Source: Akebia trifoliata
Lineage: Eukaryota > Streptophyta > Magnoliopsida > Ranunculales > Lardizabalaceae
Reading direction: 5' to 3'
Length of the DNA stretch: 64,000 nt
Assembly: GCA_017979445.1 (NCBI GenBank)
Contig: CM030714.1
Location: 5,580,001-5,644,000, forward strand
Shown: in pieces, positions 46,858 to 59,068 of the stretch
Layout: every line of letters starts with the position of its first letter
How positions within the stretch are numbered: the stretch's first letter is position 1
Position numbers and translations under genes: made by a program
The notes under the pieces: generated by a model
What the model was told of the DNA's origin: nothing
Databases searched by the model: none
The model's input: only the letters and a program-made list of their open reading frames with translations

Positions 46858-47766
46858 CTTACTATAACCCCAAATCGTGTTTGTGGCCTTGTAAATCTCA
46901 TACTCCAAGGATTGTCCCCATGGGAAGTTAACCCAAGATCTCAAAGTACTGAGATCTGTCAGATCATGAGTTGGCAATTGTGAAGCACGACTTACGTGGT
47001 CCATTAAGTACGGTTGGACAGACTCGAGCCGTACACAATAGACATCACAGACCCGTTGTGGGTCCCCCATTCGGAACGTCACCGGCAACAAACTCCTCCC
47101 TTTAGAGCACTCACTACAAAATATCCCACCACAAAATCGGTAGCGATGCCTGGAGCACATAACAGGGTGGAAATGCATGCTACAATACAGACAAGCTGAA
47201 GCAGAACTGTCAGGCAACCATTTTGGTGGTTCTGCTTCGATAATTTCTTTTGTATTACCAAAATTTGTCTCAGTGAGAATTTGAGCCATATCCTTCCATG
47301 CCTGCTCAAGAAGATGGCTTGATAACCATGAAATCCCACATTCATGGACATTGCCCGAAGCAAGAGCGCTCACTTTCCCTCGGGCCACAAGTAATATCTC
47401 GAGTACTACATCCCACATGGTTAGCCCGTTATCTTCTTCAACAAATTGATTCCACCACATGTCCTTATTAGGGAAGTAGTTGCCATTTGAGCAGAAGCCT
47501 CTACTCCATTCGTTGTGCTCACTTTCCGACATTGGAGGAATGGAAACAGGTATCCCAACCCCAATTTCTTCCAAAAGTGGTGAGTCATAGTAGAAGCATC
47601 TGCCTTGTTTTGAATGACCGACATCTAAACTTCTTAGTCGATGATTCTCCTTTGCAATATTTTGAGGTGTCTCAACGTTAATTCCTGGGGGCTGAGTGTT
47701 TTCGTGGCTTCGGAAGCAAACAGCCGCTATGGATGTGTTGTCTTCGGTATGCTTCTCAACTACCAT
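46858..47766 (-). pseudogene. FYVE zinc-finger gene exon (FYVE-SYLF family), decayed
   Basis: About 303 codons from the ATG at 47766 to a donor (AAG|GTATGC) at 46858. The family joins a PI3P-binding FYVE finger to a C-terminal SYLF (Ysc84) lipid-binding domain. Visible: the FYVE WLPD motif, CLYC, the basic patch (here RHRYRFCGG, normally RHHCRxCGG), FCSEC, and RVCDVYC (normally RVCDVCC), followed by the family's conserved QPYLMDHVSRASQLPTHDL and SLEYEIYKATNTI. Two zinc-ligand Cys positions read Tyr. The SYLF exons that should follow on the minus strand are not found before 45890; a TRIM array sits there instead. A GTTAG acceptor just before the ATG and a possible untranslated exon at 48621-48715 suggest the old promoter side. 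A truncated product could still be made. Confidence 0.75.
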
Positions 47767-47981
47767 GGATGCCTAACCATCAAATATCCAATCAATCAAC
47801 ATTTCAATACCCAAGTTTCAAACCATAATCATAATTCCCATATTAAAATATAACACGAATAAATGAACAAAAAACTTGAATTGTTAAATTGAAGCAACAA
47901 CACCCCCACCCTGAAAATAAAATAAAAAAATAAAAAAATAAAAAAAAAAACAAAACAAAAAAACACTAACCCAAGAGGCAG

Positions 47982-48370
47982 TTTGTGGAGGAGGGTGGTT
48001 CAGGCTAAACATGGGGATAAGAGGTTTGGTTAGTATAGTGGTGAGGCTAGAGGTTCGTATGATTGTTATGTGTGAAAAGGTATTTTGAAAGGAATTGATA
48101 GGGGGATTAGATTCAGAGTAGGGGTGGGGGACAAGGTTGGATTTTGGGAGAATGTTTGATGCGGTGATTCGTCTCTAGCAACTCAATTTTCATCCTCGCT
48201 TGTTCGTTGAAAAAGAACAACTCTGTGAAACATTGTCTAATTCGAAACGGAAGCACATATTCTTGGGATTTGGACTTTAAGAGGAATTTCAATGACTGGG
48301 AGTTATCTGAAGTAACATCTCTTGTAGATCTCCTAAGTTCGATCCAACTCAGATTATCATTTTGTGCCCC
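47982..48370 (+). pseudogene. LINE ORF2 C-terminal remnant
   Basis: The plus-strand translation follows the intact LINE ORF2 (LWRRVVQAKHGDKRFG against LWRRVVHAKYGEKRFG; later NFNDWELSEVTSLVDLL against NFNDWEMIEVTSLLGLL), with several stops and frame changes. It lies in the presumed 5' intron of the FYVE gene, opposite to it. It is the same LINE family as 5559-12638 but much older. Confidence 0.85.
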
Positions 48371-48620
48371 AAAAAAAGGGTGAATCAAACAGACCCTTAA
48401 CTCTCTTCATTCAAAACCAACTCAAGAGAAGTAATTTTCAGAAACGAAGATTCAAATAAGCTCTATGGCCCCAAATAAGAATTCCCCTAAACCAGTACAT
48501 CCCAATCAATCAATCGATCAAAGCAATTCAGGTCAATTCCACCAAAACAGAATCAAATATTCCCGAAAAGGAAAAAAAAAACACAAATTAGAGATCTTTG
48601 GGATAATGGAGAACGATTAC

Positions 48621-48715
48621 CGGACTACAAGCAGAATTTTGAGTGAAGTGGTGATGTTCTTGTTCTTGGTCTAGAGAGAGAAGAGAAACCCTAGATTCCA
48701 AAGTCTCTAATTCTT
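48621..48715 (-). other. Possible 5' untranslated exon of the FYVE gene
   Basis: The minus strand reads a leader-like sequence (TCTAGGGTTTCTCTTCTCTC) ending TAGTCCG|GTAATCG, a good donor. Its position and strand fit the FYVE exon at 47766. There is no coding sequence. Confidence 0.35.
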
Positions 48716-49179
48716 CTTTTACAGTCTGTTTGGATTGAAGGAAGAGAAGGGAAGGGAAGAGAAAATATCATATTTTCTCTTCCATTCTGCTGTTTGGATT
48801 GTTAAGTGGGGAGGGAAGAGATGAAAAATGGAGGGAAGGGAAGGGAAAAAACTCAAAATTTTGTTCTCTCTAAAAATGGAGAGACGAGGAGGGAAGAGAA
48901 GAGGGAAAATTTTTCATTCCAATTTTGCCCTTATCATTTTCAAAATTTCCAAAGAAACGTTTTATTGGCACACCAACCATTACTGCTTACATCCCAACTA
49001 AATAAAAATCAAATTTCTGAAACCTAGAGATGTAGAACGAAGGAAGCGAAGAAACCCTAGAGAGGTGGAACGACGGCGGCGACCTCGAGTAGGAGACGAC
49101 CTGAGGTATTCTCTCTCTCTCTCTCTCTCATTCTTCTGATTTTTTTTCAAAAAACCAATAGTTTTGGAATTTAGTCATT

Positions 49180-49660
49180 TTAAGGTGATCTAGGTTTTCC
49201 CCAAATGGTAATCTTCTTCTTGATAAGGTGATCGGTGACAACAATTTTGCCCAAGACTACGACCCACATTAAGATAACAACTTTAGATGGAACCTCAATT
49301 TTCCAAATAAGTTTGGATTGAAAGGAGATATTGCCCCTAAATTGTATCTTTTGGTGGAATGATTTTACTAAGGAATTTAAGCGAGGATTCCATCTGTATG
49401 GTTGCCAGTCCCCTTCATCGATGGTCACCATCGTATCTTGGATAATCTCCAAAAGCCTCCACAAAATTTCCATTTCCCAATTGTTAAAATTCTATTTTGG
49501 TGTATATCACAAGAACCAAAGCCATTCTCTATGACATAACAATCCCTTGCACAATCACCATTTTCGTCTAAGATGGCACAATGGAAGGGAAGGAATTTTT
49601 CGAAATGGCACCATTCTTGAATTCTCCATAAATATTGGAGGTACCTCTTCAAAACACCCA
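49180..49660 (-). pseudogene. LINE zf-RVT remnant
   Basis: The minus-strand open frame (VKSFHQKIQFRGNISFQSKL, then WKIEVPSKVVILMWVVVLGK) resembles the start of the LINE zf-RVT domain (compare IIWSALLPSKVSFFVWLASR in the intact LINE). Its catalytic upstream region is absent, and it belongs to another LINE lineage. Confidence 0.7.
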
Positions 49661-50546
49661 AACTATAAGGACTAGGATGTCATGCTCCCATTCCCTCTTA
49701 TAACCATTGTCCAAAGCACCTCACATTCTTCTCTAGACCCCCATAACCTTTTTCCTAAGAGAACAATGTTCATGTTATTGAACAATCTCAACCCCAAGAC
49801 CCAATTGTTTTTAAGAATGGGCAAATATTTCCAACCCATAGGTGGATGTATGAACTATCCTCCTTGCCTTCCAAAAGAATTCCCTATCAACCTTTCAAAT
49901 CTTTTGGAAAAACAGGCCAGCATGGAGAAAAGTGATACAAATTGGAAAGCTTAATAGGGGATCAGAGTTTACACCCACCTATGATGTGTGTAGTGCACAA
50001 ACAAGAAGCACCCCAATATATTTGCTGGAAAAACCAGGCCTTTGTGCTACCAAAACTAGATGATTTTGATGAGTGTTTCTAGTTAGGCTCGAATTATTTC
50101 TGAATCAAAGTCGAGTTCTTCAATTATAGTGGAATTCTAGGCGTCATTCTATCTTGCTTTCATTTGGAACTTCTTCCTTATAATACAAAAATCGAAGGAC
50201 TTTAAAGAACAAAGATCACGACAGTCTGTTTTATACACCAAAACACAAGCTAAGATTAACCCAAGGTATTGCATAGAAAACACAGTCTGTCTCAATATGG
50301 GTCCATATCTATAGTCTATATTTTACACATGGTGTGCATTCCTATCCTCCAGGTCCGTCCAAATGATAGGCTCTTAGTCACCGGTCCATCCAATTTATGT
50401 CAGATTTTATTTTCTGAATGAGAAGTTTTATCTAGTGAGTGCCTTGCCAAACTCAGACATTCTATCAATGTGTTCAATGCTCTCTTTTTTCGTAAAAACT
50501 TTATTAAATCTTGGTGCCTGATATTTGTTTATTTAATGTCCTTCAG
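49661..50546. other. Spacer, no gene seen
   Basis: No recognisable coding sequence. The part close to 50546 is likely intron carried with the SLU7 exon, ending in the acceptor CCTTCAG. Confidence 0.4.
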
Positions 50547-50845
50547 GGAGATAATCAGTACAGAACAAGTGGTCAAGCCTTAGAGTTAAGCAGCTCAACA
50601 CTCATTCTTGGGAAGCTTTTGAGAAAGGACAAGATATTCACATGCAGACAGCTCCCTCTCAAGCTGAATTGCTGTACAAGAATTATAAGGTTATCAAGGA
50701 GAATTTGAAGTCTAAAACAAAAGACACCATTATGGAGAAGTATGGCAATGCAGCAACAGAAGGAGAGATTCCAAGAGAGCTTCTTCTTGAGCAAAGTGAG
50801 AGAGAGGTTGAATATGACCATGCTGGTAGAATCATCAAGGGCCAG
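50547..50845 (+). pseudogene. SLU7 splicing-factor exon fragment
   Basis: SLU7 acts in the second step of pre-mRNA splicing. After a TTCAG acceptor the exon reads GDNQYRTSGQALE, then loses one T (GAGTTAAG instead of GAGTTTAAG). In the next frame it continues as QLNTHSWEAFEKGQDIHMQ, SQAELLYKNYKVIKENLKSK, DTIMEKYGNAATEGEIPREL and REVEYDHAGRIIKGQ, ending at a GTAAGA donor. Neighbouring SLU7 exons are absent, so this is an isolated captured or duplicated piece with one frameshift. Confidence 0.9.
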
Positions 50846-51959
50846 GTAAGATCTTATTTTTCCTCTCTTCCAATTGCACATACTTTTTATGTGTGTCATT
50901 ATATCTCTGTCTCTTCCCTCATTTAATGTGGTAAGCATGGCTGTATAAAATAAACTCAATAGGTAGAACTAAGAAAGTTTGTGTGACTGCAACTTTAGTA
51001 GTGATACCCATTGAGGAAGCACTTGAGAAAAATAAATGGCTATGAAATACACTGAATTGGCCATTTTTGTTACCTTTTTCTTAGAATGGTTTTGTTACAC
51101 ATTAGGATGGAGAGATTGGGCCAGATTTTTTTTTTGTTGGCAAGTATATATTGAATTTAACATGTGCAGATGCTACAAGGAGACCTGCTCGAACCACAAA
51201 GGCCATTATTGGGTCGTGTAAAAACAATTTTCAAAAAAATATTGTCTTTTTCTATATATATATATATATATATATGTACATTTTAAACGTGTGTTTTACA
51301 TTTAAAATAATAATAAAACCCTTTTTATGTAGGCCTATGGTTATTTTTTTAGCCTTTATGTTGTTTGTGATTTGGTTAAAAAATGCTGTTTAATGTGGGA
51401 TTTTATGATAAATATCTTAGTGTTAAGATTTTCCTTAAATTTTTTCAATAGTATCTTATTTTGCTCTAAAGATATGTTGATGGTTAAACTTTTTTTAGTA
51501 TCATAAATTGAGTACTTCACTATGACCATTACTAACTTTTTTTAGTATTATGAAATTCTTGTTGATGGATTCTGCCATTACTAACTTCACTATGACCAAT
51601 TATTTATTGTTTCCTTTCTATTGTTAGTCTCAAAGGGAGAAGGTTCGTCTGTGTCATCAAGAAGTCCAACGGGAATGCCATCATAAGGTAAGCAATAAAT
51701 ATAATTTATTTGCTTTTACCACTGACAGTTACCCTTACATATTTAAGTTTTCTTTCAAGGAGGAGAAGGTCATGTGTTAATAAATGATTTGTTGGCTTTA
51801 GTTGTTTATTTCCAGCAAGTAATCAGCTGTAAATTGAGTACATGTTTTTTCTGAAAACAGATCCTTTTTGTTTTGTTTAAATTGATGTATCTTTAACTCT
51901 CTTTGGTTTTTTCTGAAATTGAAAAGAAAATGAACAGTGCAAATTAATTTTCAATAAAA

Positions 51960-52130
51960 GTGAGTATTTTTAATGGTATTACTGGAAATGGAACCATCCA
52001 TTATGGAATTCCAAATGGTGTGGGAGCAGTTGCTGGGGAACATCCATATGGGGAGCATCCTTCTAGAACATTATTTGTGCGGAACATCAATGGTGATGTT
52101 GAGGACTCCAAACTGAGTGCCCTCTTTGAG
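51960..52130 (+). pseudogene. MEI2-like (AML) RRM-protein exon fragment
   Basis: Reads NGTIHYGIPNGVG, then GEHPYGEHPSRTLFVRNING and VEDSKLSALFE, ending at a GTAATT donor. It matches the start of the first RNA-recognition motif of plant MEI2-like proteins, including the RNP2 element LFVRNI. The remainder of the gene is not present. The upstream limit of the exon is unclear. Confidence 0.8.
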
Positions 52131-52971
52131 GTAATTCACTTTAGAGGGATCTCATTTCAGTTGGGCTGACTTTTGGAATTTTTTGTTTATCATTCATTAT
52201 CCTTGGTTGAAGTACTTTTAGTTCTACATGCATGTACAAGCATCATCATTACTGCCTTATCCATAGTATGTGGGAACAACAATTCAAATTTTGAGAACTA
52301 TAGAATGGGAAGAATTTTGTTTTTGGTGTAACCAAAACATTAGGTATGAGGCTTTCTTGTGATTCTTCTCCGCTCTTTGTTTGTCAAATGACTCCATCAC
52401 CATTGATGTTATTGCATACTTCTGGCCAGCTTTGTTACTGACTGAGGCATGAGTTCACTATTTTGCTAAAGTATGAAAGCTTAAACCCGACTCTATTAGA
52501 GATCATATACTTCCCAAATGTTTTTTTGTGGGAAATGGACTTGTGATTTTGTTTCTCTTTGCTTCCATTGGGGGTCAAGTTATTTATTTGTTACTCATTA
52601 TATATTATATTTTTACTCGCAAATTCTTTTTCGGCTTGCAATTGAACGAAATTTGGATGCCAACATCTCACTATAGTAAAACCACCACCCAATTTTATTT
52701 AGAACATATTTTACTCAAATGCTTTTACAATGGATGCTGTATACATTTCAGATAATTCAATTTTAACCATAAACGTTATATTCCACCCCATAATGATCTT
52801 GTATAGTAAGATGATTTCATCTTGCTTGTGTGAACAGAGTGAATATCAATGAACACAACTTTTAGGTCCATGAAAAAAAGTTGGTCTTACTGCTATCTTA
52901 TAATTTTTTCTTCTTTTAATTTGATTGATATGTGACTCATGATTATGGTTGTTTGCACATTATTTATGTAG

Positions 52972-53094
52972 GTGGAGAGGTTTGCATGCTTGTACACAGG
53001 CCAAGTTGCCAACTTAAGCTTATACTCGCCCAACAAATACTACAGACCAAGCGAAGACTTCATGCCCCATGAATTCGATATACTCGCCATCTAA
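52972..53094 (+). pseudogene. Unrecognised terminal exon fragment
   Basis: After a good acceptor (TTATGTAG), 41 codons are open to a stop at 53092: VERFACLYTGQVANLSLYSP, then NKYYRPSEDFMPHEFDILAI. Codon use and splice signal look like a real last exon. It does not continue the MEI2-like or SLU7 sequences. I cannot name the source gene. Confidence 0.45.
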
Positions 53095-53319
53095 CTTAAC
53101 GGAAATGGTGATTGATTGATTGATCTTTATAGTGAAAAATTTGGTGTCATGTAATAAATGTTTGTCAAATTGTTCTGGATCCATGTATCTTAACATGTCA
53201 ATTGTGATTATAAATCAAGTTCTTCGCTTTGATTTCAGAATTTGAATTGATTTCGCTTGGAAAATTCGAATTAATAAATTTCACTTGATCTCATCATCTA
53301 TCGAAATCACCCAAAATGA

Positions 53320-53767
53320 TCATTGAACAGACATTGTTTTATGTTTCCCGGCAAGAATGTAAACCACGACACCAATTTGAGATCCAGGTGATAGAGGATC
53401 CGAGTGAATCTTCATAACTTCAAGCATCTTCCTTGCCTTTTTAAAGTAAACAAAATCAAAACACCTCTTCAAATGAGCCATCAAGAACATGACATCATTG
53501 TCTCCATTTAAGAAAAATCGAAGAGTACTAAGAAGAGGTTCGAAGAGGTAACCTAAGATAACATCAAACACTTCTCCAATTGATCCCACATCCTCAACCT
53601 CTCCCCATCTAAGAGATTTAACATTGACAATCCCACCCCCCTTCAATCCAACTACATTGGCATTTACGGTTGCATTGAATTGGAGGTTGTAGAGGACGTG
53701 CGGGAGATCAGTGAGAGTGACATTGGCATTGAGGATTGCTGCAGCAGCAATGCCATAGTCGACTTTT
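53320..53767 (-). pseudogene. METTL21-like protein methyltransferase fragment
   Basis: An open minus-strand frame of about 148 codons that begins directly after an in-frame stop. Blocks ANVTLTDLPHVLYNLQFNA, RWGEVEDVGSIGEVFDVILG, LFEPLLSTLRFFL and FLMAHLKRCFDF resemble plant METTL21-type lysine methyltransferases. The glycine-rich SAM motif I is missing at the N-terminus, and about ten residues usually found between the DVIL and YEPLL blocks are deleted. There is no start codon. It is a partial copy and unlikely to be functional. Confidence 0.65.
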
Positions 53768-56141
53768 TATTGCTTTCTTCTCCTTAAGAGATACATTAGG
53801 GCTGGTTTGGTTCTTTAGTCAAAAAAACTCGAAAATTGGAAATGGGTGGATTTTATCAATGTCGACTTCACAACTTTTTATTTGAAAAAATGATGAACTT
53901 GACAGTAATTAAAAAAGCGTCAAGTTCGTCAGTAAATAAAAAGTTAACTCGTCAATAAACAGTAGTGAGTTCAACATTAAAAAATCCTTCTGCAAGGGTC
54001 CCTTAAGTAGTTTTTCCTAAATAAATAAAGTTGCTATTAATTTAAGTGCAATGATTATTTGTAAACTATGAAGGGTATAATAGTCATTTGGACTAAAAAT
54101 AATTTCTTAGTATGATATTTGGTTGGAAGATGAATATTTATCATATTCTTTATAAATAAGTTTAGGTGTTTATATTTTGTATCATTACATAAATACAATT
54201 TTGTTCTTTAGACTATGAAGGGTATAATAGTCATTTAACAAGAATAATTTCTCTTCTCTTCTCTTATGAATCATAACCAAACAGGAGAAACTTGATTCTT
54301 TCTCTTCTCTTCTCTTTCAATCCAAACAGGGTGAAGAGAAACTAGTCTTCTCTTCCCTTCCCTTCTCTTCCCTTAATGAGTTTCTCTTCCCTCCCTTTCC
54401 CTCAATCCAAACACAGCCTTAGTTTCCTCCATTAATGACACGGAAGGTAAATCGTATATTCTACGTATTTAAGATAACCGAGTCAGATCGGATTGGCTAG
54501 TTTAAACCGGAATCGTAAACCGGTTCTTTGAAGTTTAAACCAGAGAACCGTTAAGCACTTAGCGGGCGCGCCAGAAAGGAAAAGGTAAGAGAATTTTTAT
54601 TGCCACACCAACTCTTTTATGTAAGGGTGCTGTCATAGGCATCCCAATTATTACTTGAGGGAACCCACACCGTAGACAAATATTTTTGGCTTACGTGGGT
54701 TAAAAGTTTCGGCTTTCTCCTCTAGTTGCAAAATAATAGAGATTTGTATTTCACTATTCATCTCGTACAAATACCAATTGTGTCCCCATCATTTTACATA
54801 AACACCATTTTTGAATTCCCTTTTTCAATAAAAATATGTTTTAAATATAATTTTTGTCTCTTATTTATTTTCAATTATTATTCAAGACTTTAAATTATTT
54901 TATTAAATATTTATAAAAATATTTTAAAAATCAGATTTAATCAATTATTCGAACAAAATTGACGAAAAAAGTGTAATTGAAAATAAGTTTGATCATGAAT
55001 ATTCATTTTTTTTTTAAATTTTTTTAAAATTAATTTAAATGTATATATTTATATTTTCTACTAAACATAAGATGATCAGACCAAATTGAAATACGGTCGA
55101 TTCAATCAATAGAAATCTAAACAAAATAAAATTAATTTTTAATTATTTTCATTAGTGGATTTTTTTTTTTTTTAATATTTAAATTGGGGTGTAACAAGTA
55201 AAGTTGGGTTGCCAATAACAAATTTTATATATTTAACTTGGGGTGTAATAAGTAAAGTTGGGTTGCCAATAGCAACGTTATTATTTTTTATTATGTGAAT
55301 AGTGAATTAGAGATATGAATAGTAATTTAGAAGTTGGAATTCGTTCGGAGTAGAGCATCTTGCCTGTAATAAGAGAATATGCCAATACATTGACAAAAGG
55401 TAGAGATTTGCCTTGGAGTTTCTTTAAGACTTTTTGAAAATGGTTGATTCTCTATTTGACTTCTAACATTTTTCAAATGTCAGTGTTACACTTTCTTTAC
55501 TTTTAAAAAGCTTTCTCCTTTCTTTGTTAAAATGATTTTAAAAAAATTTACTTATATGATTTTTTAAATTGGTCTATTTCTCCTTTCTAAGTAAAATGTT
55601 AGTTTCACCGTTTTTTTTTTCAAAAGCTCGCTTACTTCCCTTTTGAAAACATGCAATTTTCTCTTTTTGGTATGGTCAAAATTGGTACGGTTCCCCTTTG
55701 AAGTTCAAACAATCTTTCAGAAGTGTTTTATATCAATATTTCTTTACATTTAAAAAGAATTCTTATTTTCCAATTGAAAGCATTCGAGTTACTCCTGCTC
55801 AGACTTTCAGAAATGTTAGATTTACCCATTTGGGCTAATGTTCTTTTAGAAGAGTCGGTGTTACCTTTTTCTTATTTTTCCAAAACCTTGTTGTTTCCCT
55901 TATAAAAACATTCAATTGTCTCATTCTAAGATTTCTATCTAAGAAAAGTTCTACTTTGGAGTCACAACATATTTCAAAAGTTTCAATGTTACACATTATT
56001 TGCATTTTTTTAAAGCATTTGAGTTTTTCATATGAGGTTTGTGAAATGGTAAATTTTTTCCTTTGTAAAGTTTCAATGTTTTCTTAAGAAATTGTTGGGA
56101 TTTTATTTCGAAGTCAATGTTGTGTTAGATTGGCCCCTGAT

Positions 56142-56410
56142 AAGGGGCGGAGCCAGGATTTTCTTGTAGTAGAGGCAAACTATGGTTAGTTGTATAGTTG
56201 AAGAACTTCAAGACGAATGGTTTTAGAGAGCCATTCAGAGGTTTTTGGTTAGAAGTTAAAGAAAATGATATTTAGGTCATTTCCAATTAGTAGATGAGAA
56301 GGTCCAGTCAAAAAGCAACGTCATCAACAAAAAACTGAAGGTGGGGGGCGCGGGGGCAATGTTTTCTACAATTTACTTTGAACAATATTTCCTTACTAGC
56401 TCCGCCCCTA
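56142..56410. mobile_element. hAT-like MITE
   Basis: Starts AAGGGGCGGAGCCAGG and ends CTAGCTCCGCCCCTA. The flanks are CCCCTGAT (56134-56141) and CCCTTGAT (56411-56418), an 8-bp repeat with one mismatch. No coding sequence. Confidence 0.6.
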
Positions 56411-57051
56411 CCCTTGATGCTTCACTTGAGGAAATGTTTTCTGCAATTGACTTTGAACAAGATTATTTCCTCCCAATTGAAGCCATTGCATTTGCACATC
56501 AGTTCTGTTGTGCTTTCTTTAGCTGGTTTGAGTTACAAAAGTTTTACCCCAAATGCCAAGGCAGGTTTATCAAAGATCACATTTACATAAGTGCATGGGA
56601 AGGTGTTGGCTAGCCAACTTGGTAATGTTTACGAATATTAGTACATCTTATTATTATTATTTAGAAGGATAGTTTATATAGCCACTCCAACCTTGTAACA
56701 CACTGACAGTGAAATTAAGTTGTGTGGAGTGTGAAGTAGTTACCTTCAATTTTTTTTCTACTTCTTTTTCTGAAACAACTCTCCAGTTTTGATTTCTACT
56801 CAGGTAAGAAAATTTCTTTGAACTCTAAAGAGGCTAGTTATGAGAGACCAAAGAAAAAAAAATTAAGGTAGATATGTCGGATTATCGTCACAGGTTCACC
56901 GCTTCTCCCTTTTTTGTCATTTTCCAACCTATTTACTGATATGGTGGTATGCTTCTGATTCTAACCTACACCTATTCCTAAACTCTAACTATTATAATAC
57001 ATCCATCTTGAGGAACAAAATTTGAAAATTTTGTATGTTTGGCTCCTTTTT

Positions 57052-57380
57052 AATGGATGGGTACGTGCTTAATCTAAGAAAACAAGGGTTTCATCCATTC
57101 ATCTTTAAATTCTTATTCCAAAGATTTTGGGTTGGCTATATGAATCATATTTGCTTCTATTCCATTTTGTTTAAGGTCACATCTTCTATTAGTGAAAGAA
57201 TATTAATATCTGCTTCATGGGTGGGTTCGTGCTTAAACTATGAAAACGAGGGTTTCAGTCATTCATCTTTAAAGTCTTATTCCAAATATATGGGGTCGGC
57301 TAGACGAATTATATTGACTTCTATTGCATTTTGTTCAGGATCACATCTTCTATTAGTGAAATAGTGTTCACATCTGCTTT
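57052..57380. repeat. Tandem duplication of about 165 bp
   Basis: Two diverged units (about 57052-57205 and 57218-57380) share GTGCTTAA..CTA, AGGGTTTCA, CATTCATCTTTAAA and TCACATCTTCTATTAGTGAAA. No function is apparent. Confidence 0.7.
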
Positions 57381-57591
57381 GGGTCATATTGATTACAACG
57401 TAGTTGCTATCTATGTATTAATTCAAGTCTGAAATTTATTATGTACAAAACGACTTGATTCAAATTCTTATCAACTCTTTTCAATTCTATGACAAATTAG
57501 TAATTTTATTCCCAATAAGTTAAGAAATAGGATTATCAAATAAGCAAAACATCAGATTTAAATAAAAATAATTCTTGGAATAAAAAGATGG

Positions 57592-57629
<38 letters not shown>

Positions 57630-57970
57630 ATTATCAATGTTTCTAACTTAATGAAACCAAAATAATTTTCTATATTTTCGGTAGCTTTGAATGTTTTCTT
57701 TTCTCAAACAAAGACTTTCACACTTTTCAACCATATTTACTCAAACGCTTATCATGAATCCAGATAAGAAAAATCTAAATAAAATGAAAATATCAAATCA
57801 AAATTTCTCTCTCCTTCTGACCCACTTTTCTTCCTCTTCTTGATTTATGGTACCTTAGGTCTCAATATAATGTACTTGTTCTATGCTTTTGTTCACTTCC
57901 TCAATAGGACTTGAGACTTAAGATTCCTCTCTTCTCTCTTTTCTTTGTGTTTCATTTCCTTTTTTCTTTG

Positions 57971-59023
57971 ATGGCTGAAATCTCTGGTGCTAATGGAAAC
58001 CATACAAAGTCCATGGAAGACGGAGTTTTTGTTAATTTAAATGGTAGTGAGGAAGTTCATAAGGAAGAGAATCAGAATTCCCACGCATCGAATACCCATG
58101 AAGGATTTGGCTTTTGTTTCTCTTTGCCTTTCTTGCAAAAGGTAATATTCCTCATTTTTTGGTATTTGAAGTCACAAATATATATATTTTTTTCTAATTC
58201 ACAATATTTAGACATCCCTCCAAATATTTCTACTTCTGTCACATCAACAACAACATCATCATCTTCTATCCCTTATATATACCAATAGTGGGGTGGGACT
58301 ATCAAACTTGTTCCACTCTATCTCAAACATATTTTCATCAATAAAGGCACAAGTCTTCATATATTTTCTTATTAGCAACGTTCACCTAAACATCAATTAT
58401 GGAATGAAAGATTAGTATTTGTTATTGTATTAAAATTAGAAGACAATAAAATAAAATGGATTTATTAAATTGGATACAGTTGATAGCAGAAGTGGTAGGG
58501 ACATATTTTATAATATTCGCAAGGTGTGCGTCGGTTGTGGTGAATCTTAGCAAAGACAAAGTGGTGACATTCCCCAGGATTTCCATAGTGTGGGGTAAGG
58601 GTGTCAATGGATAGCCGAAATTCGAATCCGAATTCGAATTCGAATTCGAAATTTCGGATATTATTCGAAAATTTCGGATATCGGATTCGGATTCGAATGT
58701 TATTTTAAAATTCGAATCAATTTCGGATACGAATTCGGATATCGCAATATCCGAATTCGATAATATCCGCTCCGATATATATATGTATTCTGTATTCATG
58801 TTTTACAACAAAACATTTATATATATATACATATCCTGTATATTCGTGTTTTACAACAAAATTTTAATTTTTTTTTATCTTCCCTCACCGACTCACCCTC
58901 AACCACACGAACCAGTCGAAACCCTCCTCAACCACACGAACCATTCGAAGTAAACGGAACGAGGGTGGGGTTTCGACCGTGCGGGGTTGCGACTCCTTCT
59001 CCGGCCGGCGAGTATGCAGGTAC

Positions 59024-59068
<45 letters not shown>

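Larger units (their letters stand above)
48722..54417. mobile_element. Putative TIR-bounded mosaic of gene fragments
   Basis: The left end (CTGTTTGGATTGAAGG, then GAAGGGAAGGGAAG runs) and the right end (CCTCAATCCAAACACAGCC, preceded by the complementary CTTCCC runs) are inverted. TGTTTGGATTG is repeated below both ends. Between them lie fragments of at least three unrelated host genes and a LINE scrap. No matching target duplication is seen, so the two ends may instead belong to separate MITEs. Confidence 0.35.
54418..57970. other. Spacer upstream of the NIP gene
   Basis: AT-rich with no gene. About 54590-55285 may be one MITE-like unit, since TTATTGCCACACCAACTC at the left meets GTTGGGTTGCCAATAGCAA at the right. 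A hAT-like element lies at 56142-56410 and a tandem duplication at 57052-57380. A CT run (57597-57623) lies about 350 bp before the NIP start codon. Confidence 0.5.

Noticed and set aside
53820..54000. Possible inverted repeat around AACTCGTCAATAAAC
   Set aside because: The arms are too short and poorly matched to support an element.
56341..56613. 90-codon open frame MGGAGAMFST...
   Set aside because: It starts inside the hAT-like MITE at 56142-56410 and crosses its boundary.
59029..59065. Long CT run as a regulatory GAGA-type element of the NIP gene
   Set aside because: It lies inside the hAT-like insertion and so is not part of the original gene.
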